34,286 bases of DNA from SZAS-103 sp964640525 (GTDB taxonomy: Bacteria > Pseudomonadota > Gammaproteobacteria > Xanthomonadales > Xanthomonadaceae), in the NCBI GenBank assembly GCA_964640525.1, contig CAZXGS010000035.1:1-34286 (forward strand), written 5' to 3'. Under the pieces are notes generated by a model. The model had not been told where the DNA came from, ran no database searches, and saw only the letters and a list, made by a program, of their open reading frames with translations. Shown piece after piece: positions 16,096 through 23,800 of this stretch (position 1 is its first letter; each line of letters starts with the position of its first letter). The position numbers were made by a program, and so were the translations under genes.

Positions 16096-16368
16096 ATGCG
16101 GCAACTGTGGGAACAGCATGAACTGGTCAAGATGCGTCTGCGCCTGGCCGGCAGTTCGCTGGCTGAGATTGCGCGCGAGCTGAGCGTTACACCCACCACC
16201 GTCACGATCGTCAGCCAAGGGCAGAGGCGCTCGCGCCGAATCGAGCAGGCCATCGCGACGAAGCTAGGCACGACGGCTGCCATGCTATGGCCGGACCGCT
16301 ACGACGAAAAAGGGGGGTGCTCGACGCTCAGTCCTCCATCTGGAGGTGCGGCCCCAGCCATCGCCTAG
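16096..16368 (+). CDS. Ner/Nlp-like DNA-binding protein
   Basis: This 90-residue protein contains LRLAGSSLAEIARELSVTPTTVTIVSQG, RRIEQAIATKLGTTAAMLWPDRY, the pattern of Ner/Nlp winged-helix regulators (phage Mu Ner family), whose usual ending is IWPSRY. The last ~20 residues are low complexity. I find no Shine-Dalgarno before the ATG at 16096, so the message may be leaderless or start at the internal Met codon at 16132. It is divergent from the repressor and shares its operator region. Confidence 0.75.
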   Translation: MRQLWEQHELVKMRLRLAGSSLAEIARELSVTPTTVTIVSQGQRRSRRIEQAIATKLGTTAAMLWPDRYDEKGGCSTLSPPSGGAAPAIA

Positions 16369-16452
16369 CCGTAACACCTTCGTTGCACGAACGTCGGGCA
16401 GAAAAAAGGCCGAAGGTCGAAGGACCGTCGGCCGGAGGATGCTGCGTGGTTG

Positions 16453-16563
16453 CCTGCATTCTCGATCGTACCTCGTCGTCTGTCAAGACCGGCCACAGGC
16501 CGGCACCCGGCAAAGCCGGCAGACCGGTGAGCAGCCCGCACCCATCCACATCGAGAATGCAGG
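16453..16563. other. structured intergenic element: 14-bp stem enclosing two hairpins
   Basis: CCTGCATTCTCGAT (16453-16466) is repeated exactly in inverse at 16550-16563. Between the arms are two hairpins, CCGGCC/GGCCGG (16489-16494, 16498-16503) and CCGGC/GCCGG (16507-16511, 16515-16519). This would fold as a multibranched RNA or a cruciform. It lies in the 311-bp gap between the Ner-like gene and istA; I see no gene in that gap. It may be a small RNA, or the recombination or regulatory site of the cargo. Confidence 0.5.
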
Positions 16564-16679
16564 GAGATCGTCATGGATCGGCATGCCCGTTCCTGGCGGC
16601 AGGGCGCTGGGTCGTCCTGCGCGTGCCAGTTTGATCCTTCCCGCCGCCCGGTTGCGACCGCGCGTCGGACGCGGGTGGG

Positions 16680-18200
16680 ATGAATGTATTGAAACCACAC
16701 CTTCGCACGACCGTGGAGACGCTGCTCGCCCGCGGCGAGACCCAGCGCGAGATCGCCAAGCGCACCGGGGTCAATCGCCGGACCATTCGCGCGATCGCGG
16801 CAAAACGCTCCGGGGTGGCCACCGGTTCAGAATCGCCGGTCGACCAAACTGCTCCACCCCGGCCACCGGGTGCGAAGCCTGCCGAATCGGCTTGCGAGCC
16901 GTTCCGATCCTTCATCGAGCAAGCGCTGGCGCAGGGTCGGAATGCGGTGTCGATCTACCAGGACCTGGTGGACGAGCACGGCTTCGCCCACGGCTACAAC
17001 TCCGTCAAGCGCTTTGTCCGCACCCTTCGATCGCGCGAACCGGAGCGCTTCGACGTGCTGGAGTCGCTGCCGGGCGAAGAGTCCCAGGTGGACTACGGGC
17101 AGGGCGCGCCGACGCGCAAGCCCGACGGGAAGTACAGCCGGCCGTATCTGTTCGTGATGACCTTGAAGAACTCGGCGAAGGCCTTCCGCAAGTGCGTCTG
17201 GAAGACCAGCCAGGAGACGTGGTCGCGATTGCATGAAGAGGCGTGGCGTTCGTTCGGCGGCTGCACCGGGTACGTGGTCTTGGACAACCTCAGAGAGGGT
17301 GTGATCGCGCCCGACTTGTACGAGCCCAGGCTCAACCCGGTGTATGCAGCCATGCTCGAGCACTACGGCGTCGTCGCCGATCCCTGCCGCGTGCGGGACC
17401 CCAACCGAAAGGGGACCGTCGAGAACGCGGTCAAGCACACCCAGAACACCGCCCTCAAGGGCAAGCGCTTCGAATCGATCGAGGAACAGAACGCTTACCT
17501 GGCGAACTGGGAAGATCGCTGGGCTGCCACGCGCATCCACGGTCGCAAGAAGCGGCAGGTCATGGAAATGTTCCTGGAGGAGCGCCCTCATCTGAAGCCG
17601 TTGCCGGTGGAGGGTTTCCGTTACTTCCGCGAGGTCGTCCGCACGGTCGACGACGCCGGCATGGTGCAGATCGACAGTTCGTACTACTCGGCCCTGCCGG
17701 CGCGCCTGTACAGCGAGGTGAAGGTACGTGTCTTCGACCGCAGCCTCGAAATCCTTGCTTCCGACGGCTCGGTGCTGCGCCGCCACGAGAAGTCGGAACG
17801 CAAGGGGTCCATGAACCTCGATCCGGCCGACCGGATCTTCAATCCCTCACGGGACACTGCGCGACTGCTTGCCCGACTCGCACAAGTCGGACCGCACGCC
17901 GCCGAACTGGGGCAGGCCTTGTTCCGCGCTCAGGGGCGGCAGGGCCATCGCGTCCTGTACGGGCTGGCCAACCTTCCCAAGAGCTACCCCCGGGACGACA
18001 TCGAGTCCGTGGCGCAGGAAGCGCTGGCTTCCGGCTACCACTCGTATTCCGGGATCAAGCGCTCGCTCGACCTGCGCGCTGCCGCGCGCGAAGCCGCGGC
18101 GCCGCAGCTCAAGCAATCCGGCGAGGAGATCCGGGAAATCTCCGAGTACTCCGCCTTCTTCGACAAGAACACCGGCAAACCCATGGAGACCGACGCATGA
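16680..18200 (+). CDS. istA: IstA, IS21-family transposase
   Basis: This 506-residue protein has an N-terminal helix-turn-helix (ETQREIAKRTGVNRRTIRAI, about 19-40), a second DNA-binding region (GRNAVSIYQDLVDEHGF), and an integrase core with the DDE triad in SQVDYGQGA (about 138), YVVLDNLREGV (about 200) and KGTVENAVKH (about 246). A beta-barrel domain follows (VQIDSSYYSALP). Length and order match complete IS21 transposases, so it is probably active. Its stop overlaps the istB start (ATGA), the family's normal coupling. Confidence 0.96.
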   Translation: MNVLKPHLRTTVETLLARGETQREIAKRTGVNRRTIRAIAAKRSGVATGSESPVDQTAPPRPPGAKPAESACEPFRSFIEQALAQGRNAVSIYQDLVDEHGFAHGYNSVKRFVRTLRSREPERFDVLESLPGEESQVDYGQGAPTRKPDGKYSRPYLFVMTLKNSAKAFRKCVWKTSQETWSRLHEEAWRSFGGCTGYVVLDNLREGVIAPDLYEPRLNPVYAAMLEHYGVVADPCRVRDPNRKGTVENAVKHTQNTALKGKRFESIEEQNAYLANWEDRWAATRIHGRKKRQVMEMFLEERPHLKPLPVEGFRYFREVVRTVDDAGMVQIDSSYYSALPARLYSEVKVRVFDRSLEILASDGSVLRRHEKSERKGSMNLDPADRIFNPSRDTARLLARLAQVGPHAAELGQALFRAQGRQGHRVLYGLANLPKSYPRDDIESVAQEALASGYHSYSGIKRSLDLRAAAREAAAPQLKQSGEEIREISEYSAFFDKNTGKPMETDA

Positions 18201-18964
18201 GCATGACCGTTCCCGAACTCGAGAAAGCGCTGAAGGGTCTTCGGCTCTCCGGGATGGTGGCCACCCTGCAGGCGCGCGCCCTGCAGGTGGACAGCAGCGA
18301 GATGAACTTCCTGGAAGCTCTTTCGTGGCTCGTCCAGGACGAATTGGATCGGCGGCGTTCGCGTTTGCTCGACCGGCGCTATGTCCAGTCGGGGTTGACC
18401 GAGCGAAAGGAGCTCAAGGCGCTCGACTGGGGCTACAACCCCAAGCTGCCCAAGCGCGACATCCTGGAACTCGGCACCTTGAAGTTCATCGACGCGCGCG
18501 AAGACGTGCTGCTGCTCGGCAAGCCCGGCACCGGCAAGAGCCACGTCGCGAAGGCACTGGCACTGAACGCCGTGGACCGCGGATACAAGGTCGTGTACCG
18601 GGAGGCTCATGCACTGCTGGAGGAGATCCACGAAGCCAGGCAGCTTGGAACCTTGGCAAAGTGCCGGGCACCGCTGATGAACGCCCAACTGCTCGTCATC
18701 GACGATCTGTTCCTTCGCAAGCTGCCCGCCGGGGCCGGCGACGAGTTGGCAGACATCCTGATGAGCCGGTACGAGAAGGCGACCACCATGATCACGTCCA
18801 ACAGGTCCATCGACGACTGGGGCGCGCTGCTCGGAGATGTCGTCGTCGTCGCGCCCCTCTTGGACCGGCTCATGCATCACGGCCACTTGCTCAAGTTCGA
18901 CGGCAAGAGCTGGCGATTGAAGGAAGCAGCGGAGCGGATGGCTCGGCAGAGCGATCCGTCTTAG
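18197..18964 (+). CDS. istB: IstB, IS21 transposition ATPase helper
   Basis: This 255-residue AAA+ protein has Walker A LLLGKPGTGKSHVAKAL (about 105-120), Walker B LLVIDDLF (about 170) and sensor I MITSNRSIDDW. The N-terminal ~70 residues are the helical DNA-bending part (LEKALKGLRLSGM). IstB is the DnaC-like clamp that selects target DNA and activates IstA. The ATG at 18197 overlaps the istA TGA. The gene ends 19 bp before the right terminal repeat. Confidence 0.96.
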   Translation: MSMTVPELEKALKGLRLSGMVATLQARALQVDSSEMNFLEALSWLVQDELDRRRSRLLDRRYVQSGLTERKELKALDWGYNPKLPKRDILELGTLKFIDAREDVLLLGKPGTGKSHVAKALALNAVDRGYKVVYREAHALLEEIHEARQLGTLAKCRAPLMNAQLLVIDDLFLRKLPAGAGDELADILMSRYEKATTMITSNRSIDDWGALLGDVVVVAPLLDRLMHHGHLLKFDGKSWRLKEAAERMARQSDPS

Positions 18965-18983
18965 CCGCGAGGACTCCGCTCGG

Positions 18984-19035
18984 TGGAGCATTTTGCCCCG
19001 GCCACGAGTGGAGCACTTTGAGGTGGCCGCCGGGG
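18984..19035 (-). repeat. right terminal inverted repeat of the transposon
   Basis: It ends GGTGGCCGCCGGGG at 19035 and matches the inverse of the left repeat at 9098-9148 almost throughout. It contains the two TGGAGCA-type subrepeats expected of an IS21 end. Confidence 0.9.
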
Positions 19036-19041
19036 TTGGCA
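19036..19041. repeat. target site duplication, right copy
   Basis: TTGGCA follows the right repeat directly and is continued by AGACCACGATC, which encodes the rest of Walker A (K-T-T-I). Confidence 0.88.
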
Positions 19042-19155
19042 AGACCACGATCAGTCGAATCATCGCGGACCCGAAGGCCTACCCCGGATGTTCGCTGGCC
19101 TGGAGCAATGGCACTCTGATCCTACCCCCGTTTTACCGTACGCAGACGGAGCATT
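19042..19155 (+). pseudogene. short downstream remnant of the interrupted ATPase gene
   Basis: Directly after the duplication the frame reads KTTISRIIADPKAYPG, then CSLAWSNGT, the expected continuation of the ATPase begun at 8989. After about 19115 the frame continues as LILPPFYRTQTEH and stops, which no longer resembles the family. The bulk of the ATPase (several hundred residues) is missing, so a second deletion or recombination joined the remnant to the region upstream of hipB. Confidence 0.8.
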
Positions 19156-19182
19156 GACAGTCGGGAAGGAGCGGCGTATCAA

Positions 19183-19216
19183 GGCTCATAAATAAGCCAA
19201 TATGGGCCTAATGGCT
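19183..19216. promoter_or_regulatory. hipB operator-like inverted repeats
   Basis: GGCTcataaataAGCC (19183-19198) and AGCCA (19195-19199) with TGGCT (19212-19216) form overlapping dyads just upstream of the preferred hipB start. HipB proteins repress their own operon by binding such sites, so this is a candidate autoregulatory operator covering the promoter. Confidence 0.5.
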
Positions 19217-19228
19217 CAGGTATGCGCC

Positions 19229-19552
19229 ATGCGCCGGAAAGAAGCCGACTTCGCCACGCCTGCAGTCGCCAAGACCGCGACCCACCTGGGCGACCTGGTG
19301 CGCCAAGCCCGGCTAGCCCGGTCGTGGACGCGGCAGGCGCTGGCCGAGCGCGCGCGCATCAGCCTGGCCACGCTCAAGCGCTTGGAGGGCGGCGCGGTCG
19401 AGGTATCGCTCGGCGGGTGGCTGGCGGTGTTCGAGAGCCTGGGCCTGCTGCCCCTGCTGGGCAGGCTACAGGATCCGGCGTCGGCCGCATTGCTGGATGC
19501 CACCAAGGCGCAGCGTGCGCGAACCACCCGCCGCGACGACCTGGATTTCTGA
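19229..19552 (+). CDS. hipB: HipB-like antitoxin/repressor
   Basis: From this ATG the protein is 107 residues: MRRKEADFATPAV, then a Cro/C1 helix-turn-helix LGDLVRQARLARSWTRQALAERARISLATLKRLEGG, then SLGGWLAVFESLGLL. This is the architecture of antitoxins paired with HipA kinases. Two earlier in-frame ATGs (19202, 19211) overlap the operator-like repeats, so I prefer 19229; the start is uncertain. The hipA gene begins 3 nt after the stop. It should bind HipA and repress the operon, which here seems to include two large helicase genes. Confidence 0.8.
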   Translation: MRRKEADFATPAVAKTATHLGDLVRQARLARSWTRQALAERARISLATLKRLEGGAVEVSLGGWLAVFESLGLLPLLGRLQDPASAALLDATKAQRARTTRRDDLDF

Positions 19553-19555
19553 GCC

Positions 19556-20833
19556 ATGCCCGAGCGCACCGTCTTCATCCATCTGCCTGGCGAGATGGAA
19601 GCCGTACCGGCCGGGCGCCTGACGATGATCGAGCAGGGCCTGCAGGTACAGGCCTCGACTTTTGCCTATGGTCGCCGTTACGTGGCCCGCGCCAATGCCC
19701 TTTCTGTCGATCCGGTCTCGCTGGCGCTGGAGTCGGGCCGCCGTGGGGACGAACTCCTGCCGGCGGCGGGCCTAACCGTATTTGGCGCCCTGCGAGATGC
19801 CACGCCTGACGCATGGGGCCGGCGCGTCATCGAGAACCGTCTGCAGGCACCACCCCACGGTCTGCCGGAATCGGTTTACCTGGATCACGCCGGCCCGCAC
19901 CGGGCCGGTGCGATGGATGTGCGCGCATCGCCCACCAGCCCACCGACCGGCGGCGTGCTGCCCTCCGTACTGGATCTGCGCCATCTGCTGGAGGCCGCGC
20001 AACGGGTCGAGGAAGGCCTGCCGGTGCCGGCACACCTGGATGTCTTCTTCGCCGGCGGCCCTTCGGTGGGCGGCGCCAGGCCAAAGGCGGTAGTGACCGT
20101 CGACGGCGGGGAGTGGATCGCGAAGTTTCCGGCCAGGAACGATCCATTCAACGTGCCCCTGGTCGAGCGCGCCACCCTCGAGCTGGCGCGTGAGACAGGC
20201 CTGGCGGTGCCGGACACGCGAATGGAGACCCTGGCAGACGGGCGGCAGGTCATGCTGATCGAACGTTTCGATCGCGAACGGCTGCCGCATGGCATGGGGC
20301 GTCGCCACATGGTGAGCGCGCTCACGCTGCTGGCATTGCATGAACTCGACTCGCCCGATTCGAGCTACGCGGCGATATCCGATGCGCTGGGCGTGTATGG
20401 CGTGAGCGGTCGGATCGCGTCCGATCGCCAGGAGTTGTTTGCGCGGATGGTCTTCAACATCCTGGTGTCCAATGACGATGACCACCTACGCAACCATGCG
20501 TTCGTGTTCGATGCGCAGGGCGAAGGCTGGCGCTTGAGCCCCCTGTACGACGTGGTGCCCAAGCCGCAGGTGGGTACCGAGCGCACTCTGCACCTGTCGG
20601 TGGGTCCGAAGGGCCGCTCGGCGCGCCTGGACAATGCCCTGGCCGGAGCCGGGCGGTTCGGCTTGCTGCCGCCGGATGCGGCGCAGATCATCGATCGCGT
20701 CGTTGGCGCCGTCCGCAGCTGGCGCGAGCGGTTCGAGAGCCTGGGTGTACCGGTAGCCGAATGCGACCGGGTGGCCAGTGCGTTCCGGCGGGCCACTGAC
20801 ATCGGCATGCGTGATGTGGAGCGGCATCTCTGA
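19556..20833 (+). CDS. hipA: HipA-like serine/threonine kinase toxin
   Basis: This 425-residue protein shows the HipA order: N-terminal subdomain (about 1-90, AAGLTVFGALRDATPDAWGRR), the Gly-rich ATP loop SVGGARPK (170-177), DGGEWIAKFP with the ATP-binding Lys (about 190), RFDR (237-240), catalytic loop NILVSNDDDHLRN (301-313) with the catalytic Asp, and the metal-binding Asp in LSPLYDVV (327-334). HipA kinases phosphorylate translation factors such as glutamyl-tRNA synthetase and halt growth. All catalytic motifs are present. It follows hipB by 3 nt and precedes the DruE-like gene by 27 nt. Confidence 0.92.
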   Translation: MPERTVFIHLPGEMEAVPAGRLTMIEQGLQVQASTFAYGRRYVARANALSVDPVSLALESGRRGDELLPAAGLTVFGALRDATPDAWGRRVIENRLQAPPHGLPESVYLDHAGPHRAGAMDVRASPTSPPTGGVLPSVLDLRHLLEAAQRVEEGLPVPAHLDVFFAGGPSVGGARPKAVVTVDGGEWIAKFPARNDPFNVPLVERATLELARETGLAVPDTRMETLADGRQVMLIERFDRERLPHGMGRRHMVSALTLLALHELDSPDSSYAAISDALGVYGVSGRIASDRQELFARMVFNILVSNDDDHLRNHAFVFDAQGEGWRLSPLYDVVPKPQVGTERTLHLSVGPKGRSARLDNALAGAGRFGLLPPDAAQIIDRVVGAVRSWRERFESLGVPVAECDRVASAFRRATDIGMRDVERHL

Positions 20834-20860
20834 CGGTTGCCGAGGGGAAAGGGGATTGGT

Positions 20861-23800
20861 ATGCAGCCGTTGATCGTCGCCGAGCAGGTGCGCCAGGGGG
20901 TCGCGGATTTCCTGGCGACGACGTTCCCGGCCACCACGCCCGGGTTCGAATTCGTGATGACAGACTTCCTCGCCACGCCAGGCAAGCTGGCGCAGGGACC
21001 GTATGTCAGCATCGGCCTGCCGTTCCGCAAGTACGCAGGCAAGCCGGTGTTCGACTGGCTGGAACCCGGCTTTGTCCCGCACGCGCATCAGGCACGCGCG
21101 TTCGAGCGGCTGGTGGGCGATGCACCGAAGTCGACGTTGATCGCGACCGGTACCGGCTCGGGCAAGACCGAGTGCTTTCTCTACCCGGTGCTGGAGCACT
21201 GTCGCCAGCAGCGGGCCGCAGGCAAGCGCGGTATCAAGGCGATCCTGATCTACCCGATGAACGCGCTGGCCACCGACCAGGCCAGCCGAGTGGCGAAAGA
21301 GATCCTGTCGCGCCACGCCTTTGCCGGCATCCGCGCCGGCCTCTACGTGGGCGACGAGTCCGGCGAGAAAAGCACCACGGTGCGTCGGCTCGACGATGGC
21401 CGTTACAGCGTGATCACCGAGCGCGACCGCTTGCGGGAAGAGCCGCCGGACATCCTGTTGACCAACTACAAGATGCTCGACTTCCTGCTGATCCGTGCCC
21501 GCGACTCGGTGCTGTGGCGGCACAACGCACCGGACACGTTGCTCTTCCTGGTGGTGGACGAGCTGCATACCTTCGATGGTGCGCAGGGTACCGACCTCGC
21601 CTGCCTGATCCGCCGGCTCAAGGCGCGCCTGCGCACGCCGCCGGGCGCGCTGGCCTGCGTGGGCACCTCGGCTACGCTGGGCAGCGACGGGCAGGAGCGC
21701 CTGCTCGCCTTTGCCGGTGACGTGTTCGGCGAGGCCTTCGATGAGCGCGCGGTGATTGGCGAAGACCGCGAATCGGTCGCCGAATATCTGGCCAACGACG
21801 CGGTCGAATGCATGCGCATGCCCACGGCCGCCGACTACGAGCGGCTGGCGCCGGGCAAGGGCGATGCAAGCCGCTACATCGCCGCGCAATACGCACTCTG
21901 GTTCGATGCCGACGCCAGGGTGGATGCGCAGGACGTGCAGGAAGTGCCGTTCCGGGTTCGTCTGGGCACGCAGCTGAGGCAGCACGTCGCGTTCCAGAAC
22001 CTGTTGCGCGACCTGCATCGCCTCGGTGGCAGGGCGGTGGCGTTGTTCGACCTGGAAGACGCCATCTCCGGCCGCCTGCGCGATCGTGATGCGGCGCCCA
22101 AAGGCTATCCGCGCCGCTGGCTGCTCAGTCTTCTGTCGTTGGTCTCGCACGCGAAGTCCCTGGATCCAAGCGGTGGTATCCGGCCGTTCCTGTCGGTGCG
22201 CGTGGAATTGTGGTTGCGCGAACTTCGCCGCATGGTCGCGAGCTTGTCCGGCCACCCCCGGCTGGTGCACTCGGACGATCTGGCCGGCAGCGATGCCGGC
22301 GTGCACCTGCCGTTGATCCACTGCCGCGACTGCCATGCCATGGGCTGGGGCTCGGTGGTCAGTGCCACCGACCGCAATCGCCTCAAGAGCGATCTGCAGG
22401 GCTTCTACACCGCATTCTTCGGACTGGATCTCGGGACGCGCTTCCTGTTTCCGGCCATGGTCGGGACACCCAACGATTCGAACAAGCTGGAGCGCAAGCA
22501 GGCTTGCAGCGAATGCGGCACGCTCAATCCCCGCGACGCGCCGGATTGCAATCACTGCGGCTCGAAGGCGTTGCTGGCGATCGACCTGGCCGCCAACCAG
22601 CGCCAGAGCCGACGCAACGGCGCGCCCTTCAACCGGTCGCACCACGATTGTCCGTATTGCGATGGCGAGCGCACCCTGACCATCGTCGGTGCGCAGGCGG
22701 CGAGCCTGGCCAGCGTCAGCGTGGGGCAGCTGTTCGGCAGCCCGTACAACGGCGACAAGAAGCTGATCGCATTCTCGGATTCCGTGCAGGATGCGGCGCA
22801 CCGTGCCGGCTTCTTCGAGGCCCGAACCTGGCGCTTGAACCTGCGACCGGCGATGGCGCAAGTCATCCACGACGCGGTGGCGAACGGGGCGCCGCTGACC
22901 CTGGCCACGCTTCCCGGCGCGTTCGAGGCCCAGTGGCAGGCTCGGCTGGGCGAGAAGGACTACATCAAGGCCTTCCTGCCACCGTCCATCGCCTGGTTGC
23001 GCGACTACGACCAACTGCTGCACGCGGACGTGCTGCCCGAGGGAAACTACTTGCAGCAGCTGGTCCGGCGTGGCCTGACCTGGGCGATGCTGGGCGAGTT
23101 CGCCCAGGATGCCCACGTGGGGCGTACCTTGCCGCGCACGCGAACGGCAGCGGCCGTGGTCGATGCCGCAGCGCTCGCGGCCGCGGTGTCAGCCAGCGCA
23201 TCGCTATGGCGCGAGAAGGTCGATGCGCTACGCACCGTGACCGATGCAGAAGCTGCGGTATTCCTGCAGGGACTGCTGGCACGCATGCGGCGCGTGGGCG
23301 CGGTGTGGGACGAGTTCCTGCAGGCCTATGCACGCCACGGTTGCAACATCTTCGTCTATCGGGCCAACAATCCGGCCGACTACGCGATGCTGAAGACGCC
23401 GCGCCGGCCGCGGTTCCTTTCGTTGTTGCCCTACAACGATTGCGATCCGGTGACGGGCGAGGACACCGACTTCTACCGCGACTGGGCGTTCAAGTCCCTC
23501 GCGGGCCTGGCCAGAGCGGCCCTGGTCGATGCTTCGGTACTGGTCGATGTCTACCGCATCGCGCTGCAGGCACTGGCCGATGCCGGTGTCACGCAAGCGT
23601 TGGAGTCCGAGCGTCCGGGCACACCGGTGTGGGGGCTGCGGCCACAGGCGCTGCGACTGCTGGATGCGGCCGTGGAATGGCGCTGCGACCACTGCCGCAA
23701 CGCCGTCATGGACCACCTCGAAGCCGGCCTGGACGGAACGCCATGCCGCCGCCTGGCGTGCAGGGGTCGATACCGGTTGCACACCGACGACGCTGCCTTG

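Larger units (their letters stand above)
9098..19035. mobile_element. 9.94-kb IS21-type cargo transposon
   Basis: The element is bounded by inverted repeats of 51 bp (left) and 52 bp (right) and flanked by a 6-bp duplication TTGGCA. The IS21-type transposition genes istA and istB lie at the right end, with the right repeat 19 bp after istB. I find no left-end copy near istA, so the transposition unit appears to span the full 9.9 kb. The cargo is two TIMP-like proteins, an Rhs protein with a metzincin-like tip, a repressor and membrane protein pair, a Ner-like regulator and a structured intergenic element. Alternative origin: a composite of two IS21 copies whose left member was deleted down to its terminal repeat. 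The clean frame restoration of the target shows the two ends acted together in one insertion, unless later exchange is assumed. Confidence 0.85.

Noticed and set aside
16300..16680. A normal IS21 left end next to istA
   Set aside because: No sequence resembling CCCCGGCGGCCACC or AAAGTGCTCCAC was found here. Only a weak similarity (AAACTGCTCCACCCCGGCCA) occurs inside istA near 16842.
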